This document shows positions 40,284-52,400 of a stretch of 64,000 bases of DNA, piece after piece. Location: the NCBI GenBank assembly GCA_032173965.1, contig CM063284.1, positions 113,372,410 through 113,436,409 of the forward strand, given 5' to 3'. The notes below the pieces were generated by a model. It worked only from the letters and a program-made list of their open reading frames with translations, searched no databases and had not been told where the DNA came from. The position numbers and the translations under genes are program-made. The stretch comes from Sitta carolinensis. Its lineage: Eukaryota > Chordata > Aves > Passeriformes > Sittidae. The stretch's first letter is position 1. Each line of letters opens with the position of its first letter.

Positions 40284-40615
40284 CACAGAATTGTGGAATA
40301 TTCTGTACCGACAGGGCCTTTCTAAAGGATGTCTACTCCGAACCCCACACAATGTCAGAGTGACATCTTCAACTAGATCAGGCTGCTCAGAGCCCCATCC
40401 AGTCTGACACCGAATGTTTCCAGGGATTAGACACGCATCACCTCTCCGGGCAACCTGTTCCAGTGCTCCACCACCCTCATCCTAAAAAATTGTTTGTTTT
40501 TATCTGGTTTAAATCTACCCTCGTCCTAAAAAAACTGTTTGTTTTTATCTGGTTTAAATCTATCCTCTTTTAGTTTAAGACCATTACAAGTCATCCTATC
40601 TTATACCTGTGTTCA
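40284..40615 (-). repeat. CR1 LINE fragment, minus orientation, with internal duplication
   Basis: CACAGAATTGTGGAATATTCTG, CAACTAGATCAGGCTGCTCAGAG, CTCTCCGGGCAACCTGTTCCAG and TTTAGTTTAAGACCATTACA are the reverse-complemented CR1 3' region of the type widespread in birds. An internal 44/45-bp tandem duplication lies at 40474-40562. Confidence 0.92.
40474..40562. repeat. 44/45-bp tandem duplication inside a CR1
   Basis: CCCTCATCCTAAAAAATTG... (40474-40517) is followed directly by CCCTCGTCCTAAAAAAACTG... (40518-40562). Both end in GTTTTTATCTGGTTTAAATC. They differ by about two substitutions and one inserted A. A single unit matches the normal CR1 order, so this is a local duplication after insertion. 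Confidence 0.9.
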
Positions 40616-43600
40616 AAAGATCTGGCGTTACAGAGTAGCAACAACACTGTATATATACTTATATTCTACTGTTAATTTGAAAATTTTTTTCAAGCTCTAC
40701 ATTGTATTGTTAGAAGGTAAACAGAAGCATATTTAACTGCATGTATCATATCTGGGGCAAATTATTTGAGCTTCCAAAAATTCACTTATAAGTAAGAGCT
40801 ACAAACATAAGGAATAAAAATATTATTAGTATTACATGGTCTAAAATTAAAAGAAAATATTTTACTGTTTAGCTGTTTTGTTGATTAAATACTCATAAAA
40901 ATACAATCTCTGAAAAATTAATTCACTCTAATTCAAGAAATCTTAGCATATACCAAAAAAGGCTATTTCTAGCTTACAGCATTTTAAAAGCAGACAGTTG
41001 GTTTTAGTCAGCTGATTTCAACTAAAAATAAATACCTTTTTTTCCTGTATAGTTATATAAAATAAAGGTCTTTTCTGAAGCTTCAAAAGCTATCTACTGT
41101 CTACAAAATTATCACCTGTTATTTACAGTATTCAGTACTGTATTCAATATAACCTTTTTCTACCATTTCAATCATTGTTAAATCATGGCAAAAAATCCAC
41201 CCCGTAATTCACAGGAGAAGTGGTAGACAATTAATGCTGACCAGCACCCCACAAGAGGCATAGCTTAGCAGTCTCCTCGTTCACACTTTGATTACATTAA
41301 ACATTAAGTGCTGACTTTCAACTGCTTAAATTAACAGGCTCAGAGATGGACTGGTACTTAAAACTGACTGCTAGCCCTTAAGAATCCAGGATCTTCAGGC
41401 CATTTTTAGTCCCTCCTTGATAACTGACATATAAACATCATGATGTCCTTGATAACGACTATACAATGTGCCAACTCATAAGTGTAAAATTCTAACACAG
41501 CAGAATGTTTTGGTTATATGTAACTCATAGCTCTGTACCTAATATTCATTTAAAAATAAAAATGAGGCATTACTTATCATTTTTTTTTCTGCACCCTTAA
41601 TACTCCCAGCACAGGTAAACAGGCCCAAAGCTGCTGCTTGTTGCAGTATTTGCTAAAGCTGTGTGCACAAGCATGCATCCATGCATTCAGAACAGGCAAA
41701 CCTCACGGATAGGTCTGGGGCAGAAACACGGTACTTATTATTCTGAGCTCAATGAAAAAAAGTTCTTTGTTAACACCCTTTTGTAAACAGTACAAATTTT
41801 TGACTAGGATGTAAGAAACTAGCTCTTCCCACTGCAGATAAAAATCTGCTACATACTAAGCAATTTTACCTGAAAAGTCAAACACACAAAATTTAAGTCT
41901 GAGAAGTCAGGAAAACGAAAGGAAGGATGTCACCCATGATTAATTTCAGAAAATTGACCCAGAAATATGTGAGAATTTAAAAGTTAATCAAATTACAATA
42001 GCAGTTTCAATCCAGGCTTCAAAAAGAAAGGACTAAATTGAATGTTGCAAACATTCAATTGCTGAATTAGTTTCAAACTGAAGACCTTTACTAAAAACAT
42101 CACAGGATTCCAGCCCCAGCACAGAGTTGGGCAAGACAACCTCAGGAGGTTCTTTACAACCTCAGCTGTTCTCTAAATCTCATGCTGCTTGAGAGCATCA
42201 ATGCTGAACTCAATTCTTAGCTAGTATTTGGAGTACTTGGAGTCTGGGGACTAGACTTTCCCATGCTCCTCAGTATTTTATGTGGATGTTGTTAATATGA
42301 ATGAGTGTTAATAGAGCGAGTGCTAAAGGAAGTAACTGTTTACTCTTTATCATTTATCATCACTGCTTCGAGACTGCAGAATGGCTTGTAAAGTGAGCTA
42401 AAGACATCAGTGACCTTAAAATGCAGCACTCAGACAGATCACCAAAGTTCAAAAGGCTTGAAAAGGCAAGGGAGTTTTTTGTATGGAGAACACTCCGTTT
42501 CTGGAATTATTAATTTGGCACTAAGCAGTAAATCCTTCCACTACAATTCACTAATGAAAAAAATTACATGGATGAAACAGCACTCCAAAGTGGTAATCAA
42601 TTTTTGCCATAGCTGCTCACAGCCAACCTGGCTTCTAGCTAAACTCCCCAAAATAAGGGTGCAATGTAGGTCACAAAGAAAGCTTGCCCTGCAAAAGGCC
42701 ACACAATAATTTTGCAGAGAGCAGACTTCCCAGTTCTACTATGCAACATCGGTAACTTAGGGAAAAGTGTATATTCCAGTGTAAAAATGGTCCTACACAC
42801 ACCATCTTAAGATTCAAATGCAGCATAGCTGAAATCTAAACAGCATAAGCTCCTAACAGGAGACCGACTGCGGAGCAGTGCAAAAACTCATGCTTCTCAG
42901 AGTATTCAAATGGATATAGCTTTCCAGGAACACTGGAAAAAAATCCCTTTTAAATTGTCACATCCCTTCTGTGTTAAGTCTGCAGGACAGCATTTGCTTT
43001 CAATCAAACTTCCTTTTTGCAGTTCAGAAAAATAAGTTTCCTCTCTCTCAAGCCAGACTTTGGAATAAACATGTATTAGCAGTAGCACAAGAGGCTTTTA
43101 TTTTTACTATTTGTTAAGTTTCCAAAATGCTGCTCCACAAAAGAATTAAGGAAATTTGAGACAATCAAATCTATCCTCCAACTTCTCACCCATCCCTCCC
43201 GACCATGCTCCTCATCCGAATTATATAGCTATATACAAAGTTTTATTATGGAGCAAGATGAAGTACATAGGTGGTACATAACAAACATACTTTCAAGAAC
43301 TAGTAAGGCTGTGACACAAAAAGTATGTAAACTACATTTTTCTCAATGACTGTTCAGAATCATTACTGAATACGTTAGGAGTTTGTTTGACAGAAATTCC
43401 ATTTTGAATATACATAAAGATTATAAAATGAAACACATGACAAATATTCCTAAAACCCAAAGTCACTGCTGTTTATTTATATTTTAAAAATATGATGTCA
43501 TGTAACAATAACAGATACATCCTGGCATTCTTTTAAATGGCAGATATCAGCAGGGAAGGAGTTTTTCTTCGCTCATAGTTTGCATTACAGCACTTCATTT

Positions 43601-45459
43601 TAATCAATTTATTTAGGTGCTTCCCAAGTTCACTTTCACATATTGTTCATGTGTTTCTGAGTTATATAAACCTCAGTCATGTCTTTTTATCTTAAACTAG
43701 AAATCAAGCCAACCTTCATAGTATCATAAACCATCACTGCTACTGTCCATATATAAGCTTAAAAATATTTATTTTTAACCTAGGCAACAGTAAAACGAGA
43801 CTAGGAAGTTTAGATATTTTTACAGACAAATATGAAGGAATTTCTCTTTTTTTTTTGGTGAGGAAATTAATTCTCAGCACAAGTTCTGTACTCACCTAAC
43901 TTCAGCATTCAGAGCACCATCTCAGAGCCTGCAACAAATGACCTTCATGGTATGCCATCAACACAAGGCAGAAAGGCACATAAACCTTAGTGCTTAATGA
44001 CTCACAGTGTTATTATTATTATAAGAAAAATGCTTATTTTTGTATGCCCTTAATGGAGTGCCACTTGCAGGTACTCTGTCATGTAGGGCCATTGTCAAAT
44101 TAGCAGTTTTATCCAACATGGAAGAACTTGATTGATAACACATCCTTTCCTCCATGAAGAAAATTCTAGACAACATTTCACTTACCTTTGAAGTAGACTA
44201 TTCAATAAGTAAAGAGTGGGGTCTTACATTATAACACTGGATTGCCCCTTGCTACACAGATTCATTGCTGCTACTCAAGGAATAACTGCCTTCCCAGAAA
44301 TGGAAGAATTCAGTGCCTCTTCGCAAAGCCTGATGGCTTCCAAGGGATAACTGATCCCTGGAAGACTTGTAATATTCACAGCAGTACTATATGAGGCTGG
44401 GAAAGTTTTGTCAATGGGTAAAAGACATCAAGGCTTCTAAACATTTGGCATATTAAAAGAAATGAGTTATGCTACGTGTGCAACTTCTTAAACCACTTGT
44501 GACTCAGCTGACTTAAGGAACAAGACTGCATCAAATTGCAGACAGAACTGAATTCCCATTTAGCTGAAGGTGAAAAATTCAATGATTAAAAAACTATTGC
44601 ATCATGGGCTGTTTCTCTGACTTGTTTTTTTTATGCATTAAATCTGTCCTATGCTATTTACACATTTGACACTGGGCAGTACTCAACTATGGTAATACTA
44701 TTCTTGAAGAACAAGGCACATTTGAAAGCTTATTTTACAAAGTACACCAACTACTAAATTTAACAATCAGGTAAGAATGCAACTTGACAAAATTACATTC
44801 TGTTTTCCACAGATCAATTGTCTTAGATTTATTTAATCAAAGATATGATACAATTACAAGCCCATGCATTTCATAAAAATCTGAACTTAAAATTTTTATG
44901 GAACAAAATTTTAAATAAAGCATATACAGCTGTTTCTAGGTATTCAACTGGACTGGTTAGTATAGAGAAATATTATTTTCAACATATGAGCAGAAGCACT
45001 GAGATTTTCATGTAGTCTTTTCTTCATCTCTTCCTCTTCACTCCACATCTGAAGATAAATCATATCTGAATAACCCTATGGATTGAATCCTAGGCATAAG
45101 CTCATAGCTGAACTCATAATTTCACTTCCCATTGGCTGCATATTTATGGTACATCCCTTTTATGCTGTTATTAAAAAGAAAAAAAAAAGACTACATTTTA
45201 AAAATGTAGGCAGTATAACTACTTAAAAATGTCCACTATCCATTTAATACACCGACAAAATTAAAATTTCTGTCTACTTGAATTAATTTTTATGATTACA
45301 AGGTAATTCTTCTAATTTCCAAATGCTTTTGAAAATTACTATCTCTTATAGAAAATTTGGGGTTTTCTATGTAATGAAATAGCTGGAGAAATCACAGAGA
45401 AGATGCAACAGTTTAGCATGAAATAAATATTAGTGATAGTATTTAAAAGGCACACAAAT
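40616..45459. other. Intergenic DNA just downstream of RB1CC1
   Basis: About 4.8 kb between a CR1 fragment and the predicted RB1CC1 polyadenylation site. AT-rich, with no recognisable repeat or coding region. Open frames (42410-42709 and others) lack domain similarity. Confidence 0.6.
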
Positions 45460-45485
45460 ACTTCAAACACATACAGTTTCAAATC

Positions 45486-45491
45486 TTTATT
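45486..45491 (-). terminator. RB1CC1: Canonical polyadenylation signal AATAAA of RB1CC1
   Basis: On the minus strand AATAAA is followed after about 15-35 nt by a GT-rich stretch (CTGTATGTGTTTG, then TTTGTGTG) at about 45445-45475, the usual layout of a strong cleavage/polyadenylation site. It is the distal of two in-UTR hexamers. Confidence 0.75.
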
Positions 45492-45850
45492 GTTTTAAAA
45501 TTCTACATGTCTTTTACAATTACAATAATTTGTTACTTAAATGACTCTTGTATGGTTAATGTACAATGAGTTTTTTCCTGAAACTCAACCATGAAATACA
45601 ATTTCATCAATATGATTTTTCTAAATAGATTAATACAAGACTTCTGTTTTGTTGGGAAGAACAAGTGCTTCGCCTTGAATAAACTGCACAGGTGTCTTCC
45701 CTTCAGAATCTGTGTGATCAATCCATCGAAAGTGCTTTTGAAGATTGCAGATCTAACTGTGACTGATTTTCAAAATCAGTCCATCAAATTACAAGGGTTT
45801 TTAACATTAAAGAGCATTTTCATGTAATGAAACAAGCTGCAGTAGTTATT

Positions 45851-45856
45851 TTTATT
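45851..45856 (-). terminator. RB1CC1: Possible proximal polyadenylation signal AATAAA
   Basis: AATAAA on the minus strand about 505 nt after the stop codon. The downstream sequence is less clearly GT-rich than at the distal site, so use is uncertain. Confidence 0.35.
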
Positions 45857-46359
45857 CATCTACTGAGGCAAACTCATGTTGAAGAAAAATTATATGATTA
45901 TCTGCATGCAATGAACACCCTCTTTAAATAGTTGATGAATTTTACACATATAAAGAATCTGTTAAAGAGTGCAAGTACTTTGATAATGATTTCACAAAAG
46001 GACATATGCTGGTAATAATGGTAACTAACATTTAACATCTAAATACAAGCTAATGTATATTTAACAGGCAATTAACATGGCAAACAAACCATGTTTCATG
46101 TGGTTGCCCTTCAAGAAAATGAACTCATTTGGTCCACACTCTTAAAGTTATCTGGGTAAAAAAATCGAAGCAGTTAGGGCCAGAGTTTTTGATGAATTTC
46201 TAAAATGTCACCTGTTAAAAAGTAAGAGCAGTACATCAATGACGTATCTTGTCACATGACCTCAGTATAAAAAGATGGCCTGGTATTTGGAGCAATGAAC
46301 GAGCACTGAAGGACAAGTCAAAAAAGAATGGAGACAGAATGAACTAAAACTCTGCTGTG

Positions 46360-46437
46360 TTATACTTTCTTGTTCCATGGTACTGCTTTCACTCTGTAGA
46401 ATTTTGTACCCAAAGGAACTTTGAATCTGTTTTGTGC
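46360..46437 (-). CDS. RB1CC1: RB1CC1 terminal coding exon (end of Claw, stop codon)
   Basis: The last coding stretch gives 25 residues, AQNRFKVPLGTKFYRVKAVP then WNKKV, and stop TAA at 46362-46360. The Arg and Phe of NRF correspond to human Arg1573 and Phe1574 of the Claw pocket and are intact. The residue before the conserved Trp is Pro (CCA), where I recall Ser in human. The acceptor is TTTGTAG|GCA, preceded by an uninterrupted 22-T tract on the coding strand. A longer ATG frame on the same strand over 46262-46522 is a different, meaningless frame. Confidence 0.95.
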   Translation of the reverse strand, partial: AQNRFKVPLGTKFYRVKAVPWNKKV

Positions 46438-49400
46438 CTACAAAAAAAAAAAAAAAAAAAAAATTAAAATGTGGAATTATTCTACTGATTTTCTGTATTT
46501 TTAAGTTCAAACTGATTCCCACTACTCAGGATTCAGGAGACCCTTCGGAATCTGGCAAGGCTCTGGATAATATGGATGAAAATACCCAATCCACTGCTCA
46601 CTCAACTCTTCTGGGTCCCCTCCCCTCTATTCATTAACTCCAAAGAAAAGCAGGAATAGCAGACTTAGAGGACAATTTTCATCTAACTTTTTATGCAGAG
46701 CAGATTTGTTACAATTGTTGAAAATATTAAAATTTACTTTCTTTTCTATTAATCACAGATAACTTCTCATTACTATTTTCTTACCTTTTTTGCCTGGCAA
46801 TATTCCTTTTCCATCACTTTTCCTAGCACCCAAGGTCTCCTAGATGTACCCGATGCTAAAGAGAAAATATATTTAATATTTTGGATTAACAACTAAACGT
46901 ACTAGGATTTTACGTTATTTTAATTAAAAGCAGAATTAAAAAAAAAAAAACCCTCAGTGATCAAACGTTAAGGTCAGGTTCTAAATGAAACATTTTGGTG
47001 GCTGTCGTGGTTTGAATTCGAAACCAGGCAGAAACACCAATTTCTGTTTTTGTTTGAGTTTGACAATTTGAAAGTTTCTAATCAAGAGCAAAGCAGGCTT
47101 AAGCTTAAAAGTATTAAGACTTTATTAGCTAATACTAAAAGAAAGAAAAACAAGAATGAGGATGAAACATTCAAAACACTAAAACACTCTTCCCTCCCCA
47201 ACCCTTTTTTTCTCCCAACCAACAATGTAAAGAAAAAAACACTCAGAAATCTCAATCAGTTTTCTACCTCTAAAACAGTCTGTCTTCAGTTCACTTTAGG
47301 GAGGGAAGCACTTATTGTTTGCTATACAAATTCTCAACAAGAAAACAGTTCTCTCATGATTCTAATTTTCATGAACAGCAACCACCCGGATCTTTTGTGT
47401 TCATAAAACTCCTCCTGTATTTACAGTTGTGTCTCTGGGCCACATTGATGTATGGGGTCTTGTTTTAAAGATAACTGTTCAAAATAAAGATTCTCTTTGT
47501 CTTTTGGACCAACTTCACTTCCAAGGAACAGAGATTCACTTGTTTGAGGGAAAAGGGTCTTTTATCACTTCATCAGTCTGTTCAACTTCTCATGAAATCA
47601 ACAGTCCCTTCAACATTTCACTCCTTTGCTCAGGTCTACATTTTGAACTCTTTATAACCCCCATACTTCTTTATGGTTTAAAGGAAACATTTAAATATTA
47701 ATATAGCCAATTACTATAGCTTACAAAAGTTTTTTACAGCTTAAAAGCAACTTCCCACACTCCTTCCGCCTGGACTTTCACTCCTTCTTTACTGACTTTG
47801 AAACTTCATGTGGTCTTTAAACATTTGCATTCTAATTTTCTCTCACTGGAGAGACGATGGAGGCTTTCCAGGTCCCATCTGTGCACTGATGCACTGAAAG
47901 AGTCAACAAGAGACAGTGTCCGGCCTGGCCCACAGTGCTGGAGCTGTGCCAGGCCAGGCTGGGCAGTCCATGGTGTCAGATTTCGGTATTCCAGCCGGCC
48001 TCATCTTCGCCTCCCCCCCTCTCTGCCCAGGCTCCCAGAGGCAGGTTCAGCTGGGGCCAGCAGCAGAGCAGACTCTGTGCCGCAGATGTTCCCAAATCAG
48101 CTGCCCCTGCCTGGCCCGGGGGCCTCCCCCCCCCCTGCCAGGGCGAGAGGGCAGAGGTGTGTGCTCTGACAGCCGGGAGGAAAGAGACATTCCTGGGCTG
48201 CTTTCAAAGGGAATAAGAACTAGAAAATGCTTTCCCATTGGTCCAATAAAATGCCAATCTCAAAACCAGCCAGCTCACTTCCATAGGCTGGTCAAATCAT
48301 GACAGTGGTCCTTAGGACAATAATTTGAAGTACCTAGATCAACACCAATCTTACCTATCACTAACTAACTAGTGTGCTGAATTTATTTTTCCCAACTTCC
48401 CTGATGCAGGAATAGAATCAAAACATGGTTTCTTGAAGCAGTGGGACAGAGACAAATGTATCCCTCAGGCAATTGATAAGTCTTGATGTTTGTTTTATGC
48501 GCAGTTTTCTCAGATTTGAGATTAACTCTGTTCAGCAATTGGAAAGGACCAGAGCAAGTTAAGTCCAATTGAAAACAGACAGGTCAGTGAATTAGGTACT
48601 CACAGTAACATACAAACTGACATGGCTTTTACCTTATATGCATAAAAATACAGTAAGAAAAGTCTACCATATTTCACACAGCTATATATGCACCATTAAT
48701 GCCATAATTCAGAATATATTACATCTGGAAGTAACACAGGCATTTTCCCCTTAGGTTTCACAGATGACACATGGCACACAGCCTTCAGCAAACTCAGAAT
48801 TCAGTTAGGGCTTAGTGATCTTCTGGAGACTACACAATTATTCAAGATCTATCATCTTTCATCGAAACTGCAATCTACAATGAATCTACTCAGAGAAATT
48901 ATTTGACAGCTCGTGACATGCAATAACATAGAAACTTTCATTGATAAGTTAGAATTAATACAAATTTTCTTTTGATGCATATTCTTAGATGTTTTAACAA
49001 AGGTGGGAGCATAGGTGGGTTTGCAAAAAGACCCATGACAGTGTAAAGACATTTCCATGAATCCACTTGATATAGTTCATGGTTTAGTGCAAAGCATTGT
49101 TATTTTTCCTCATTTAAAAATATTTCAATTTATCTAAGTTTAGATAGCTGACAAAAAAAAGCTGACAAAAAGCCTTGAAAATTAAGGGAGAAAAAAAGGT
49201 AAATGTGCCATCAACTTGAACATAAACAAAGAAATACAGAAAATCTTCTCTGAAAATTTATAATAAAAACCATTTTAATTTGGTAGAAAAGCTATGAGCA
49301 AAAATATTGCTTGTAAATTCCCATATACTGATGTCTACATTTTTTTATTTATTATTTATGCTGAGTAGTTAAGCAGCCTGATGGGAATGTTAACATACTG

Positions 49401-52400
49401 CTTGTGTGTACCAGATTGGCAAATCCTCAAATCCACCCTTTTTTTTTTTTTTACAGCTTACTTTGAAGATGCAGATATTTTTCCCCAGTTTTCCAAGATA
49501 TTAACATCTATATAAATTATATAAATTTATAATTAAAATGTTCTGCTTTGAAAAATATTTTGCATCAGAACAAGTAGCAAAAGCTACAAAGACAGCTGAC
49601 AACTATTACATTCTTCTTGTATTTATCATATACATACTTACAAAAATCACTTAGTGTTAGAAACTTAAGAGTGCTAGTTGTAAGAGAACATAATAATTAG
49701 AAAAAAATCTGACACTTACCACACTCACCTGGTTTGAGATCCAATGCAGCAAGGGATTCTGAGTGCAAGAAATACAAGGTTGGACTAACAGTAAACAACA
49801 CGTAGTTGTCATGCCTTTCGTCCAAGATAATGAGAACCAAATCGCCAACCTGAAAACTGGGGGGTGAAAAAAAAAAAATCACACAACTTAACTAAAAAAA
49901 ACACAGAAGCTTAAAACTACATTAATTACACTACTTTTTTTCCCCATGTATTGCATGAGACAGACTAAGTTGAACAGCAGCAGACATTTTGACTTGCTAT
50001 GCCAACTCATATACATTTCCTATTTTCCAAAGTTAACAAAAGCAGGCTATTTTTAAAAACTGTTTTTGAAATATTCTACACCCATCAGTTCAAATTATTT
50101 TTCTCAAAAGAACTGTCAGTCTTGCTTTAAAATATAATCAGAAGTACCTAACTAAATGCTTATGTTTCAATTTTGTATTATTTTTATTCATCAGTATTTA
50201 AGGTAACAATCACTATAGTGGCGTTTACAAACATTCTTTTGTTGTTTTAAACTCAAGCAAATTTGAACACAGAAAAATACAGCAAAAACATTTATGCAGC
50301 TTTTAATCTTAAAATTTTAAGCACACAAGACAAAGAAGAGATGAAGTGCTCTTTGATCAAATGATGAAAAGCCAAAGAAACACTGACAACTGCATGTAAA
50401 GTTTTAAAACTCTGCTTCTTCCTGATACCAGGTAATAACACAAGAAGCTACCAAGTTCTCATGTGAAGTTTCAGTAACGGAATTCAAAGAACAACATCTG
50501 TTGCTCTGTCTCTGCTTGTTCCACAGTGTAGTGTTGCAAGTAAATTATCTTCCCATTAATGAAATTAAGTCTAAAATAGCTACAAATTAAGCATTAGATC
50601 ATGAGAGAACTCTAAGAATAAATATTATTACTCCTCTGGGGATGAGGGAGGAAGTGCAAAGAAAGTGAAAAACTTCTCCATAGAAGGAAACAACAGATAC
50701 ACAGTCAATTGAATAAATCTAGCGAAATTTAGAGAAACCTTTGAAGTTCATTTTTGGATTAAAAAAGCAATAGTACAAACTTTCCTGCCTGGACTTACTA
50801 TGAAGACAGGCTATACTGACTTAAAAACATCTCTATTGGACAGATGAATTCTTCTTTCATAACATTTTCCTCCTCAAAATCTACCAAGACACCTGTGACA
50901 ATTTTCAGGGGCTAGAGGGGAAAAAAAAAAAAGATTCTTCACCTGCTGATCTTGTTATAAAAACAGAAACTGGTGTAATTCAGGAAACATTAACCGAAAA
51001 AATATTTTTTCCCTTCACCTGTCTGTGCAGGTTTTCTTTTCTTTCTCAAAAGATCTACATTACTCAAGTAATTTATAAGCCTAATTAAGAAGTTGTCTGT
51101 AGCTTTCACATTTTACAAGAATACTTCTTTTTCCAGTAATAATTCTACATGCAACTACTAATAGATGGATAATACCTAACAAAATGTTTGAATTAATTTT
51201 ATTTCATTCTGTTGAAGTAAGACAAGAACTTTGAAGACTTCAAAGAAAGGTAAGACTGCTCTTGAAATATAATACAGCACTATGAATACTCAGGATGAAT
51301 GAAGAGATTTCCTTTTTCTTAGCATGACTTCAATGTTTCATATAAACAAAAAGGTACTCTTAGAAAAGACTCAGAGAATTCTAGAAATCCCATGAAGTAC
51401 AGAATTCAAGAAAGTCATTTAAGATAATTCAAAAGGGCCATTTTATTTTTAATAAAAAGGTTTTATAAAATTTGATTTATGCTCACCTGGGATTGTTCAA
51501 TAGCTGATGGCTAAATTATAGTGATCTACGCATCTTTTCATCACAAAGCAAGAACAGAAGAATTGTAACATTAACTATACACTTATTTTATTGAAAGCAT
51601 ATCCACCTGTTTATATGAAAATTAACACGTACTTACTCTCTAATTGCTATTTTTTCAGAATGTCTTGAGGATACTGACGACATGCTTTGGGACATCTATA
51701 AAAAAGAGAAAAGCTATAAAGTACTGGCAAACTGATGAAATGTAAACACCAGGCAATTAGACTGCAAGATGATTTTTCATTGATTTCAAACAGTGCCTAG
51801 TCTTGCAGATTTTATATTCACTCAGAAAACCCACCATACTTTTGTCATCCTGTTCTGCAGTGGGTCTGGTTGTTTGTGATTTGGTTTTGGTTTTTATTAT
51901 TGTATGGCAGTTTTTTAATAGCTACCTTTGATTATAAAAATTACCGCATAACTAACTTCTCCCTCATTATTTAAAACTGGGAAAGGCTTTTCATATCATT
52001 GCCAGTGAAGATTTATTCTGGGCATACACCAGACCTATGATAAAACTGTCCACTTTAAGTCACTGGCACTAGAAAAGGCTGATGGTGGAACACCAGAGAT
52101 TTTGTTTATTACAATTAAACTCTGGATGTTGAGCTCAACATAGTCTCAGTTTTTCTACAAACTGTCATAAAATCTAAAGTCTATTGTAAACAAAAGGGCA
52201 GCACTCCCTGGAACAAAACTGGAGTCAGATTTATTAAGACCAAAGCTTTAATTCTGTAACGTTTTGGACATAAGAATTACGTATACATATATGTATATTT
52301 GCCTTTAATTCTGTTTAAATTAATAAAATACTGGCACATGGACCAACTTCAATAGGACAAACTAGACCTAAAAATAAATATAAGTGCATACAAAGTTTCC

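Larger units (their letters stand above)
45460..46359 (-). other. RB1CC1: RB1CC1 3' untranslated region
   Basis: Region from the base after the stop codon to the predicted cleavage zone, about 0.9 kb. It is AT-rich, contains no repeat that I recognise and has no coding continuation. The 3' limit is inferred from the AATAAA at 45486-45491. A second AATAAA at 45851-45856 could give a UTR of about 0.5 kb. Confidence 0.75.

Noticed and set aside
46262..46522. 86-codon minus-strand frame over the last RB1CC1 exon
   Set aside because: Wrong frame: the true frame through 46437-46360 gives AQNRFKVPLG and ends at TAA 46360.
47798..48302. Three overlapping Pro/Gly/Ala-rich frames near a GC-rich patch, resembling a CpG-island first exon
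   Set aside because: They lie inside the solo LTR at 47003-48304; the GC richness belongs to the LTR.
52271..52292. TATACATATATGTATA palindrome
   Set aside because: A perfect 16-bp palindrome, but simple alternating AT-rich sequence is expected by chance in a window this AT-rich.
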